IMG/VR virus record: IMGVR_UViG_3300035183_001000
Span: 1 to 29,965 of that record
Reading direction: 5' to 3' (one strand)
DNA from: a virus
DNA: 29,965 bases
Part shown: piece by piece, positions 22,105 through 29,337 of the stretch
How positions within the stretch are numbered: position 1 is the first letter of the stretch
Layout: each line of letters opens with the position of its first letter
Program-made: the position numbers and the translations under genes
Notes under the pieces: generated by a model
What the model was told of the DNA's origin: nothing
The model's database searches: none
Seen by the model: the letters and a program-made list of their open reading frames with translations, nothing else

Positions 22105-22968
22105 CTATCGGTCGCGGCCGGCAAAGATCAGCTCATCGCTGATCAGGCGCACCGCTTGCGTGCTGCTGACCCGCACATCGCTGGCGGGCTCGATGAGATC
22201 GACCTTGTGCACGCCGGGCTGATGCAGATGCGCGATCAGCCACGAGCGCGTCAAATCCCAGCCCAGCCCCGCCGCTTGCGCCATGGCGCGGCGCAGACCA
22301 GGACTCAGCGCATCAAACACCGACAATGGCGTATCCGGATACAGCCAGATGCGCGCGCGCACCGTCACCGGGATCAACTCCACCGGCACGACCTCCACGG
22401 TGTCGGTGAGCACGCGCACATCGTCGCGCAGCACCACATCCCGCACCGCTTGCAGCAGGGCCTCGGGCACGGTGTCGCCATGACCAGCAGGCAGCACGCT
22501 AATGCGCACCCGACCGGGGCCAGGGCTGTCGACCGCAACGTCGGCCACTTCCGGCGACGCCGACAGAGCCCAGTAGCGGTAATGCGCAGCGCCGCCGGCG
22601 CTCGACCAGCCCATGATGCGCTCGCGCACGCGCCGGCGCATGGCATCGTCGCCCTCGCCCGCCAGGCGCGTCACGCCATAGAATGCCGCCAGGTGGTCGA
22701 GGTCGGCACCATCGGCAAATGCCAGCAGGCTGGCGCGTGCCGCGTCATTGATGCGCGCGCGCAGCAGCAGCTCGCGGTAGGCCGCCACCTCCAGCAGCTT
22801 GATCGCCGGGTCGGAGGCCAGCAGCGCGCTGTACTGCGGATAGCGCGCCCGAAAGTCCTGCAGCATCTCGGCAAAGATGCGCTCAAAGCTCAACTCCTCG
22901 ATGGACTGCGGCGGCGGCAGGCTCGCCAAGTCGGCGACAGTGACGGCAGTGACGGGATACGTGCTCAC
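22105..22968 (-). CDS. J: Baseplate protein J
   Basis: This 287-residue protein is a P2 gpJ-like wedge protein. It has TVADLASLPPPQSIEELSFE, RYPQYSALLASDPAIKLLEV, AADGADLDHL-type LAFADGADLDHLAAFYGVTR and RERIMGWSSAGGAAHYRYWA, all standard in this family. The GTG start at 22968 overlaps the W stop as GTGA and has AGGAG seven bases upstream; a longer frame to 23118 only re-reads W. The C-terminus (HKVDLIEPASDVRVSSTQAV) carries the usual final beta strands. The length is close to P2 gpJ (about 302). Confidence 0.93.
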   Translation of the reverse strand: MSTYPVTAVTVADLASLPPPQSIEELSFERIFAEMLQDFRARYPQYSALLASDPAIKLLEVAAYRELLLRARINDAARASLLAFADGADLDHLAAFYGVTRLAGEGDDAMRRRVRERIMGWSSAGGAAHYRYWALSASPEVADVAVDSPGPGRVRISVLPAGHGDTVPEALLQAVRDVVLRDDVRVLTDTVEVVPVELIPVTVRARIWLYPDTPLSVFDALSPGLRRAMAQAAGLGWDLTRSWLIAHLHQPGVHKVDLIEPASDVRVSSTQAVRLISDELIFAGRDR

Positions 22969-23324
22969 GACCGATCTCCTGCGATGTCGATGCCAGACAA
23001 TGTGACCAGACGGTCGGCGAAGCCCTGCAGCCGCACTTCGCCCTCCAGCGTGAGCTCGACCCACCCTGCGCGCGCATCCGTCATGCGCACGCGCGTCAGC
23101 CGAAAGCGCGGCTCCCAACGCGCCAACGCCTCGGCCACCGCCGCATACAGCTCCACAGCCAGCCGCGGCGTGATGGGGCGGTCGATGAGGTCGGGCACGC
23201 GCGAGCCGTAGTCACGGCGCATCACGCGCGTGCCGATGCGGGTGGTCAGGATGTCGCGGATGCTCTGGCGCAGGTGATCCAGACCAGCCATCAGTCGGCC
23301 AGTTTCTGCATCGAATCCGATCAT
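22965..23324 (-). CDS. W: Baseplate protein W (gp25-like)
   Basis: This 119-residue protein belongs to the GPW/gp25 family, which starts sheath assembly at the baseplate. It shows MIGFDAETGRLMAGLDHLRQ, SIRDILTTRIGTRVMRRDYG, SRVPDLIDRPITPRLAVELY and a C-terminal TLEGEVRLQGF. The motif RVMRRDYGSRVPDLID is highly characteristic. It lies between PAAR and J as in P2-like phages (V-PAAR-W-J-I). Its stop codon overlaps the GTG start of J by four bases. Confidence 0.94.
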   Translation of the reverse strand: MIGFDAETGRLMAGLDHLRQSIRDILTTRIGTRVMRRDYGSRVPDLIDRPITPRLAVELYAAVAEALARWEPRFRLTRVRMTDARAGWVELTLEGEVRLQGFADRLVTLSGIDIAGDRS

Positions 23325-23328
23325 CTAT

Positions 23329-23628
23329 CTACCCTGCAAATACATTTGGCGACCCATGGGCCACGTATGAGCCGCAGTCCACCGGATCGCCGATGCGGCC
23401 GATGGCGCGGCCCTCGGCAAACACCGTCGAGCTGCCGCGCGCCAGCGTGCCGCCGTGTGCCGGGCACCTGGCGCAGCCGTGCGCAGCCCATGCGTCGCTC
23501 ACCCGATGCGCCGGCAGGCCGTTGACGTACACCGTCGAGGCCGCCGAGATGCTCGGCCGCGGCGGATAGCAGCCGTGCCCAGTGCACAGATCCCCCAATC
23601 GCGTCACGGCAGGCATGTCCCACTCCAT
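23329..23628 (-). CDS. PAAR-domain spike tip protein
   Basis: This 99-residue protein forms the pointed tip on the central spike. It has the PAAR layout: MPAVTRLGDLCTGHGCYPPR, PSISAASTVYVNGLPAHRVS, DAWAAHGCARCPAHGGTLAR and GSSTVFAEGRAIGRIGDPVD. Several His and Cys residues (GHGC, HGCARCPAHGG, DPVDCG) are positioned to hold a metal ion at the apex. ATG 23628 shares a base with the V stop (TGATG). A second in-frame ATG four codons on (MPAVTR) could also be the start. Its place between V and W is usual. Confidence 0.92.
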   Translation of the reverse strand: MEWDMPAVTRLGDLCTGHGCYPPRPSISAASTVYVNGLPAHRVSDAWAAHGCARCPAHGGTLARGSSTVFAEGRAIGRIGDPVDCGSYVAHGSPNVFAG

Positions 23629-24104
23629 CAGTTCAGATCGATGCGCGGCGCAGTGATGCGGACGCCCGAGTCGTCCATCTCGATGCGGCTGGGGCCCACC
23701 TCGATGACGATGCGCCCGCCGGATGGCACCGACAGGTGCCAGTGGTGCTGGCGGCGGTCGTACCGCACGAACGCGCCGTCGTTCCACACCGTGCAGCTGA
23801 TGTCGGGGTCGTCCGCCGGCGGCGGATAGGCGTCGCGGTAGATCGACCCCACCACCACCGCCTGGTTGATGTCGCCGCCGGGCGCGACCAGCACCACCTG
23901 CTCGCCCGGCTCGGGCGCGTGCCAGGTGCGGTCAGGCCCGGCGCGCACCGTGGCAAACGGCAGCCAGCCGGTCAGGATCGGCCCGGCGCGCACCCGCACC
24001 CGGGCCTTCTTCGCATCGAGCTCGGCCACCTGCCCGATAAGCACGACATTGCTCAGCCGTCGCTCGTCTTCGGTGAGGTCGTGATGCAGATGGCGTTCGC
24101 TCAT
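23628..24104 (-). CDS. V: Baseplate spike protein V
   Basis: This 158-residue protein is the P2 gpV-type trimeric spike that punctures the outer membrane. It has an OB-fold part with IGQVAELDAKKARVRVRAGP, ILTGWLPFATVRAGPDRTWH, PGEQVVLVAPGGDINQAVVV and GSIYRDAYPPP. The beta-helix end reads GGRIVIEVGPSRIEMDDSGV, RITAPRIDLN. P2 gpV is about 211 residues, so the helix is short here; the sharp tip is supplied by the separate PAAR protein. ATG 24104 overlaps the previous stop by four bases. Confidence 0.93.
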   Translation of the reverse strand: MSERHLHHDLTEDERRLSNVVLIGQVAELDAKKARVRVRAGPILTGWLPFATVRAGPDRTWHAPEPGEQVVLVAPGGDINQAVVVGSIYRDAYPPPADDPDISCTVWNDGAFVRYDRRQHHWHLSVPSGGRIVIEVGPSRIEMDDSGVRITAPRIDLN

Positions 24105-24652
24105 GGCGTCGGCGGCGGATCGGTCAGCGGCACATAGTCCGGCTCATGCGGGATGCCGATCTTGGGCACCCAGCTGTAGAGCACGTGCAGCGGCAGGCGG
24201 CCTTCTTCTTCGATGGGCTTGGTCCAGTAGCTGACCTCAAAGGTCAGGCGCGCCGCCAGCACCGGTGTTTCGCCTTCGCCGTCTTGGTCGATCTCGATGC
24301 GCAACAGCCGCGTGCCTTCGACCAGGCGGCCCAGCGTCTCGTCCTGATCGAGGATCGCTTCGACCGCCTGCGCCAGCGTGTCCACATCGTCGGCGGCGGT
24401 CGCGCCACCGGCGACGATGTCGACCGCCACGTCCAACTTGCGGTAGCGCAAGCCCGGATCAGCGTGCGGCTGCTCTTCGATGCGCTCCTGCTGCGCGTAG
24501 ATGAGGATCGCCGGCAAGCGGCCAGATGCCAGCGGCGTGGCGCGATGCACGTGGATGCGCTGCGGCGTGATGCGCGCATCGACCGCCGGCAAATGCGCTG
24601 CCAGGCGCTGCGCCACCGCTTCGCGGATCACAGTGCGTGGTGGCTTGCTCAC
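24101..24652 (-). CDS. Tail terminator-like protein (lambda gpU-like fold)
   Basis: This 183-residue protein follows the head-tail joiner. Its pattern resembles lambda gpU and related tail terminators: LPAILIYAQQERIEEQPHAD, YRKLDVAVDIVAGGATAADD, VDTLAQAVEAIL and AARLTFEVSYWTKP. Such proteins form the ring that ends the tail and meets the head. GTG 24652 overlaps the previous stop (GTGA). The C-terminal 30 residues (LYSWVPKIGIPHEPDYVPLT) are proline-rich and variable. The fold call is by pattern only; a tail completion protein of the P2 R/S kind is an alternative. Confidence 0.6.
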   Translation of the reverse strand: MSKPPRTVIREAVAQRLAAHLPAVDARITPQRIHVHRATPLASGRLPAILIYAQQERIEEQPHADPGLRYRKLDVAVDIVAGGATAADDVDTLAQAVEAILDQDETLGRLVEGTRLLRIEIDQDGEGETPVLAARLTFEVSYWTKPIEEEGRLPLHVLYSWVPKIGIPHEPDYVPLTDPPPTP

Positions 24653-24984
24653 GGCGACGCCCCGTCAAGATGCAGCAGCAGCCGCAAAAAGCCGCACCCG
24701 TCCGGGCGCACATCGACGATCAGATAGCGCTGCCCGCGCACCGTCACCGCATCGCCCTCGACCGGCGGCGGCGTGCAGTCGTCCTTCCAGACCTCCAGCA
24801 GCGGCTGCACCATCGACACCGGCTGCCCGCTGCTGACATCCACCGCCTCGTGCGCGGCGCTGAAAATGCCGCGCAGCGGCTGCGGATCGCCGGTTTCGCG
24901 GTGCAGCAGCACCGGCTCGGCAAATGTCGACCGCACGGCGTCGGCGACCAGCCGCTGCGCGCGCGCAAACGGCGTCATCACCAT
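24649..24984 (-). CDS. Head-tail joining protein (lambda gpFII-like)
   Basis: This 111-residue protein follows the major capsid gene, as gpFII does in lambda. It has an N-terminal helix (FARAQRLVADAVRSTFAEPV) and a beta part with LLHRETGDPQPLRGIFSAAH, EVWKDDCTPPPVEGDAVTVR and GQRYLIVDVRPDGCGFLRLL. The phrase GDAVTVRGQRYLIVDVRPDG is typical of joiners that complete the head before tail attachment. It overlaps the capsid gene; ATG 24984 or the in-frame ATG 24978 (TGATG with the capsid stop) may be the start. Confidence 0.75.
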   Translation of the reverse strand: MVMTPFARAQRLVADAVRSTFAEPVLLHRETGDPQPLRGIFSAAHEAVDVSSGQPVSMVQPLLEVWKDDCTPPPVEGDAVTVRGQRYLIVDVRPDGCGFLRLLLHLDGASP

Positions 24985-26006
24985 CCGCTGCTGGAAAAGA
25001 GCCGCACGGTCAAGGCCGGGCGCTTGACGATCGGCAGCGGGTTGGACTGGGTGTAGATGTCGATGCCGCTGCCGTCCTGCCGCGGCACCTGGTACGCATA
25101 AAGCTCCTGACCGTAGGTGCCCACGGCTTCCATCAGGTTGGCCGGCGCGAAGTAGGTGCGGAAGGTGTCCAGCGTGCCGAGCGGGAACGCCACGCCCTCG
25201 CGCGCCGGGATCAGGCGCTCGGTCGTGCCGTTGGCCAGCGTCACGGTGCCGAAGTACTCCTCGAAGACGATGGAGCCAAAGCGAAAGCCCCGGCGCACAT
25301 CGTCTCTGAGCGGGTTGGCGCCGGCCGTGCCCTGGTGGAAGGCGTAGGCATCCTTGACGCTCTTGTGCTTGACCAAGGCGTCGAAGAACTCGGGGCTCAC
25401 AAGCGCATGGATGCCGCTCATGGTCTCGCCTTTGAGATGCTCTTCGATGTGGCGCGCCACCTGGGTGCAGCGGGTGATGATGTCTTCGTTGCCGCCAAAG
25501 GTGAAGTCGAACTGCGCGCGCGCGATGCCGAACTCGGCGTGCCAGTCGTAGATCGTCTGGCCCGCGCCGTCCTTGGTCACGCCCAGCAGCGCGTTGACGC
25601 GCATGTACTCCAGCGTCTGCGCGTGCTTGGCGCGCATGCGCGCGAGCTTGCGCGTCATCACGGTCACCAGCGGGTCTTCATTGGCTGCCGCGCCAAAGCC
25701 GCGCACGCCTTGCACTTCCGCCGGAAGAATCACGTCGTTGTGCGGGATGTGCGGTACGACAAACGAACGCAGCGTGCGCTGCTCGCTCGTGCCCACGGTG
25801 GCCGGCGCGCCGGGCTGCACAGACGGCAGCAAGCGAAGCTCGCCGTCGACCGACTCGATGACCACGGTGCGCTGCGAGATTGGCTCGGGCGCAAACAAAC
25901 CCAGCTCGCCCACGCGGCCGTAGCGATTGGGCAGCTGCTGGATGGCCGCCGTCATCTCGGCCAGGGTAAAGCCGCTCCCAGCAAACGGATTGACGATCAC
26001 AGTCAT
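24978..26006 (-). CDS. Major capsid protein (lambda gpE family)
   Basis: This 342-residue protein is the shell subunit of the head, lambda gpE / HK97-fold family (lambda gpE is 341). It begins MTVIVNPFAGSGFTLAEMTA and shows AIQQLPNRYGRVGELGLFAP, QRTLRSFVVPHIPHNDVILP, RMRAKHAQTLEYMRVNALLG and TYGQELYAYQVPRQDGSGID. ATG 26006 has GAGGAG upstream; the longer frame to 26087 re-reads the end of the decoration gene. It lies after the decoration protein, the same order as lambda (C-Nu3-D-E-FII). Confidence 0.96.
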   Translation of the reverse strand: MTVIVNPFAGSGFTLAEMTAAIQQLPNRYGRVGELGLFAPEPISQRTVVIESVDGELRLLPSVQPGAPATVGTSEQRTLRSFVVPHIPHNDVILPAEVQGVRGFGAAANEDPLVTVMTRKLARMRAKHAQTLEYMRVNALLGVTKDGAGQTIYDWHAEFGIARAQFDFTFGGNEDIITRCTQVARHIEEHLKGETMSGIHALVSPEFFDALVKHKSVKDAYAFHQGTAGANPLRDDVRRGFRFGSIVFEEYFGTVTLANGTTERLIPAREGVAFPLGTLDTFRTYFAPANLMEAVGTYGQELYAYQVPRQDGSGIDIYTQSNPLPIVKRPALTVRLFSSSGW

Positions 26007-26019
26007 GGAAAATCTCCTC

Positions 26020-26409
26020 TCAAACGGCTGTACGCACCACGATGCCGTAGGCAGCCAGCTGCTCGCGCTTGGCGGCGCGCTGCGCATCGGTGTTCACCGA
26101 CGCATCAAAGACTAGGGCTTGATCGGCCACGATGGCTGGGCCGCGCACCAGGGCCAGGGCCTTGGTGTCCGTCGTGCTCTCAGCGACCGGCTCCAGCAGC
26201 ACGGCGCAGGCGATCTCCGCGCCTTCAAGGCCGGTGGTCGATGCCGCGGGCGAGCGGGCATAGACGCCGCTGGCGGTGATGCGGCCCAGCACCGCGCCGA
26301 TGGGGTAGGCGCTGCCGGCCTTGACGGTGACGGTCTCGCGGGTGTAGTCCGGGTCGTACTCGCGCTTGAGCACATCGCCCAGCGTCGGCTCAGATGTCAG
26401 CGTGCTCAT
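26020..26409 (-). CDS. Head decoration protein (lambda gpD family)
   Basis: This 129-residue protein belongs to the lambda gpD family, which trimerises on the expanded head and stabilises it. It shows TLGDVLKREYDPDYTRETVT, VKAGSAYPIGAVLGRITASG, EIACAVLLEPVAESTTDTKA and ALVRGPAIVADQALVFDASV. The N-terminus is longer and more charged than a bare gpD barrel. ATG 26409 overlaps the protease stop by four bases. It precedes the capsid gene by 13 bases with GAGGAG. Confidence 0.94.
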   Translation of the reverse strand: MSTLTSEPTLGDVLKREYDPDYTRETVTVKAGSAYPIGAVLGRITASGVYARSPAASTTGLEGAEIACAVLLEPVAESTTDTKALALVRGPAIVADQALVFDASVNTDAQRAAKREQLAAYGIVVRTAV

Positions 26410-26774
26410 TGATTACCTCCGTAAGCTTTGGCCGCCTTGACCAGTGGGCTGTCGGCGACGGATGGGGACGATGCCGACGCGGGGGCGACGGCGACGATGT
26501 CGGCTGCCGCATCGCGCGCGGCCGCCTGCTCCAGCACCGTGCGGCGCAGCGCATCGGGCTTGATGCCTTGGGCCAGCGCCTGCGCCGGATCGACCGTCAC
26601 GCCAAGGCGCTTGGCCTGGGCGGCGATCTCGTTCAGTTCGGCCAGTTCGGCGCGCAGCCGCTGCTCGATCTGCGCAGCCAGCGCAGCTGTATCGGGCGCG
26701 GCCGCCTGCGCGGCCGCAGCGTTTTGGTCAACGCTGACCTCGGCGGCCAGCGCATCGGGGGCGTCATCGTGCAT
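26406..26774 (-). CDS. Nested scaffold protein (Nu3-like) inside the protease gene
   Basis: This in-frame internal start within the protease gene would give the last 122 residues as a separate protein. AAGGAG (26786-26781) lies six bases before ATG 26774 (MHDDAPDALAAEVS). The product is acidic and helical (LAAQIEQRLRAELAELNEIA, LVKAAKAYGGNQ), typical of scaffolds. In lambda, Nu3 is made in the same way inside gene C. The C-terminal GGNQ ending and the Ala-rich linker are also scaffold-like. Expression is inferred from the strong ribosome binding site. Confidence 0.7.
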   Translation of the reverse strand: MHDDAPDALAAEVSVDQNAAAAQAAAPDTAALAAQIEQRLRAELAELNEIAAQAKRLGVTVDPAQALAQGIKPDALRRTVLEQAAARDAAADIVAVAPASASSPSVADSPLVKAAKAYGGNQ

Positions 26775-27668
26775 GGTCATCTCCTTGCAAGAGTGGGAAA
26801 GTCGGGGCGCAGAGCGATCGGCGCTCGCGCGCCGCGCCAGGCGCTGCTGCAGCGCAGCCAGCGCGCCATCGAGCGTGCCGATGCGATCCGCCAGACCCGC
26901 GCGCAGCGCCGCCTCACCGCGGTAGATGCGCGCTTGCGTGGCGCGCACCGCCTGCGCATCGATCCGCCGGTGCGCTGCCACCAGCTCGACAAACTGGTCG
27001 TAGAGGCGGTCAAGGTCGGCCTGGATGTCGGCTGCCACCTCTGCGGGCAGCGGCGCGTGCTGGTGGCCGTCGATCTTGTGCTCGCCTGCGTGCAGCAGGG
27101 TGTACGACAGCCCGGCCTGGGCGTCCGCGCCCGACTGATCCACATGCACCGCCACCACGCCGATGGAGCCCGCCTCGGCGGTGCGGGTCAGCCACAGCTG
27201 CTCGGCGGCGCTGGCAATCGCATAGGCGGCGGACAGTGCCGCCTCGTCGGCAATCGCCCACAGCGGCTTGCCGGACGCTTTGGACAAGGCACGCAGACGC
27301 AGCGCCAGGTCAAAGACGCCGCCCGCCTCGCCGCCGCTGGAATCCACCTCCAGCAGCACCGCGCGCACCTGCGGGTCGGCAAAGGCGCCTTCGGCCATCG
27401 CCTGGATCGCGTGGTAACTCATCAGGCCGCTGGCCGCGTCCAGGTACGCCGAGCGCCGCACCAGCGTGCCCAGCACCGGCACGATGGCGATACCGTCGAC
27501 GATTTGCAGCGCGGGCGGCCTCGGCTGCGCCGACTCGGTCGTCGGCATCGCCAGCGGCTGCCCGGCGAACTTGCGCGCCATCACGCCCAGGATCACATCG
27601 AGCTTGGGGCGCGCGATCAGAAGCGGCGTCCCGTACAGGCGGGACGCCAGGTGGGGCAGATCGGTCAT
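26406..27668 (-). CDS. S49 family head maturation protease (lambda gpC-like), fused to scaffold
   Basis: This 420-residue protein is a SppA/ClpP-fold serine protease that matures the head. The catalytic serine is S146 in DEAALSAAYAIASAA; SGGEAGGVFDLALRLRALSK (111-130) is the oxyanion region; K198 in GEHKIDGHQH suits the general-base lysine of S49 enzymes. The substrate loop TAEAGSIGVVAVHVDQSGAD is also typical. The C-terminal 120 residues are a scaffold that can also be made separately from an internal start. The order portal-protease-decoration-capsid is that of lambda. ATG 27668 follows the portal stop by two bases. Confidence 0.94.
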   Translation of the reverse strand: MTDLPHLASRLYGTPLLIARPKLDVILGVMARKFAGQPLAMPTTESAQPRPPALQIVDGIAIVPVLGTLVRRSAYLDAASGLMSYHAIQAMAEGAFADPQVRAVLLEVDSSGGEAGGVFDLALRLRALSKASGKPLWAIADEAALSAAYAIASAAEQLWLTRTAEAGSIGVVAVHVDQSGADAQAGLSYTLLHAGEHKIDGHQHAPLPAEVAADIQADLDRLYDQFVELVAAHRRIDAQAVRATQARIYRGEAALRAGLADRIGTLDGALAALQQRLARRASADRSAPRLSHSCKEMTMHDDAPDALAAEVSVDQNAAAAQAAAPDTAALAAQIEQRLRAELAELNEIAAQAKRLGVTVDPAQALAQGIKPDALRRTVLEQAAARDAAADIVAVAPASASSPSVADSPLVKAAKAYGGNQ

Positions 27669-27670
27669 GG

Positions 27671-29125
27671 TCAGTCAGACTCGGGTTGATCGACAGGGAC
27701 TGGCGCAGCCCGACGCTGAAACCACAGTCCAAGGTCGCGCTCGCGCTGCCGATCGGCGGCGATCTCGGCGTCGACCTGCGAGGCGTCATAGCCGCGCTCG
27801 GCAATCGCCTGCGTGCGGGACTTGAGCCCCGCCTCGATGGCCTCGATCTCGGCGCGGATGTCTTTGAGCGGATCGACCCAGTCCCAGCGCGGCGGCAGCC
27901 AGTTGCACGCCAGATACTCGGCGCGCCGGCGCTCGTAGTCCGGCAGCGTCAGCGCGCCAGACAGCACCGCCGTGTCCATCCAGCGCGCCCACACCGCGCG
28001 GCACAGCTGGTACACCAGCACCGAGTGCTGGAAGGCCTCGATGCGGCGGCGAAACTCCAGCAGCGCCGCTCGGGTGTTGGAGTAGTTGGCCTTGAGCATG
28101 TCCGCCGACAGGTTGGCGTAGGGCAGCCCCAAGGCGGCGGCCACCTGCAAGAGCGTTCGGTATTGGAATGCCTCGTAGTTGCCGCCCACATCAGCCGGGT
28201 TGGAAAAGGTGATGTCTTCGCCCTCATCCAGGATTTGCAATTGGCCCGGCTCCAGCGGCAACAGCGGCTCGTCTTGCGCGTCGCGCTCGCCGCTGTTGTC
28301 AAAGTCCCGCTCGGGTCGGCGCACGAAGCCCACGAACATCGCCGCGACCTTCTTGCGGTCAAGCTCGGCGTCGTCGTACTGGTCGAGCAAAAACAGCTTG
28401 ACCAAAGCCGGCGCGAAGCGCGAGACCCCGCGCAGCTGCCCGGCGTCCACCGGGTCGATGATGTGCAGCACCATCTCGGCGGGCACGCGCACCGTCTCGC
28501 CGGCCAAGCCTGGATCGGTGATGTCTCCAGGGTGGCGGCGCAGAAAGTGATACGCCACGCGACGGCCGATGCGGTCGAACTCGATGCCCTGCCGCACCAC
28601 GTGGCCGTTGTCGAGCACGCGGTTGTCGGTCAGCGGCAGCATCTCGGATGGCAGCATCTGCAGCTGCAGCGGCACGCTCAGGCCATCTTCGGGCCGGCGC
28701 TGCCGTAGCCGGAAAAACACTTCGCCAGCGATAAACAGCTCGCGCGCAGCACGGCGCTGCTGGCCGTAGAAGTCGGTCAGCCATTCGGCATCCGACTCGT
28801 CCGTCCAGCGCAGCCACAGCTGCTGCACCCGATCCTTGAGCGCGGCATCGGCGATGGCCGACGAGGGCTTGATGCCGGTGCCCACGGCATTGCTCGCCCA
28901 CGACTCCACCGCATTGGCCGCGTAGCCGTTGTTGCGGATGAGGTAGCGCGCGCGGGCGGTCATGTCCGCGCCGGAGGACTGGATCAGGGTGTTGACGTGC
29001 GCGCGGCTGGCCTGAAACATCTTCAGGCGGCGCGACGACAAGCCGCCCTCAAAGCCGCCCACCATCGCGCCGACGCGCAACACCTGCCGCCCCAGCCGCT
29101 GACGCCACTGTTGCCACACGCCCAT
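27671..29125 (-). CDS. Portal protein (lambda gpB family)
   Basis: This 484-residue protein forms the dodecameric ring through which DNA enters the head. It has SRAHVNTLIQSSGADMTARA, RYLIRNNGYAANAVESWASN, LFIAGEVFFRLRQRRPEDGL, HIIDPVDAGQLRGVSRFAPA and PYANLSADMLKANYSNTRAA, all standard for lambda-type portals. ATG 29125 is chosen because it makes a TGATG-like overlap with the gpW-like stop and the conserved N-terminus begins there; a longer frame to 29251 re-reads the gpW gene. The length is close to lambda gpB (533). Confidence 0.95.
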   Translation of the reverse strand: MGVWQQWRQRLGRQVLRVGAMVGGFEGGLSSRRLKMFQASRAHVNTLIQSSGADMTARARYLIRNNGYAANAVESWASNAVGTGIKPSSAIADAALKDRVQQLWLRWTDESDAEWLTDFYGQQRRAARELFIAGEVFFRLRQRRPEDGLSVPLQLQMLPSEMLPLTDNRVLDNGHVVRQGIEFDRIGRRVAYHFLRRHPGDITDPGLAGETVRVPAEMVLHIIDPVDAGQLRGVSRFAPALVKLFLLDQYDDAELDRKKVAAMFVGFVRRPERDFDNSGERDAQDEPLLPLEPGQLQILDEGEDITFSNPADVGGNYEAFQYRTLLQVAAALGLPYANLSADMLKANYSNTRAALLEFRRRIEAFQHSVLVYQLCRAVWARWMDTAVLSGALTLPDYERRRAEYLACNWLPPRWDWVDPLKDIRAEIEAIEAGLKSRTQAIAERGYDASQVDAEIAADRQRERDLGLWFQRRAAPVPVDQPESD

Positions 29126-29337
29126 CACAACCCCTTGCTCGCGTAGACGCGGATACGCCGCGCCGGGCGGCGGCCTTCGGCGTTGGCGACCTCGCGCTCC
29201 AAATCTTGGAGCGCCGCCTGCAGCTCGGCGTCCGACTTGTAGGTCAGCCACTTGTCGCCGGCTTTGACGGTCAGCATCCCGCTGTAGCGCGCTGCTCGCA
29301 GCGCATCAAGCTGTGCCTTGAGCTCTTCTATGGTCAT
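29125..29337 (-). CDS. Head-tail connector gpW-like protein
   Basis: This 70-residue protein sits between terminase and portal, where lambda has gpW (68 residues). It has MTIEELKAQLDALRAARYSG, MLTVKAGDKWLTYKSDAELQ and AALQDLEREVANAEGRRPAR, a helix, beta hairpin and helix as in gpW. It plugs the filled head before tail joining. It overlaps the terminase stop as ATGA and the portal start by one base. The small size and location match well. Confidence 0.85.
   Translation of the reverse strand: MTIEELKAQLDALRAARYSGMLTVKAGDKWLTYKSDAELQAALQDLEREVANAEGRRPARRIRVYASKGL

Noticed and set aside
20759-22222. 487-residue open frame on the plus strand
   Set aside because: It is antisense to gpI, with Arg/Gln/His-rich low-complexity sequence and no ribosome binding site or neighbours on that strand.
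24924-27689. Two long plus-strand frames (451 and 431 residues)
   Set aside because: They mirror capsid, decoration and protease genes that are firmly identified.
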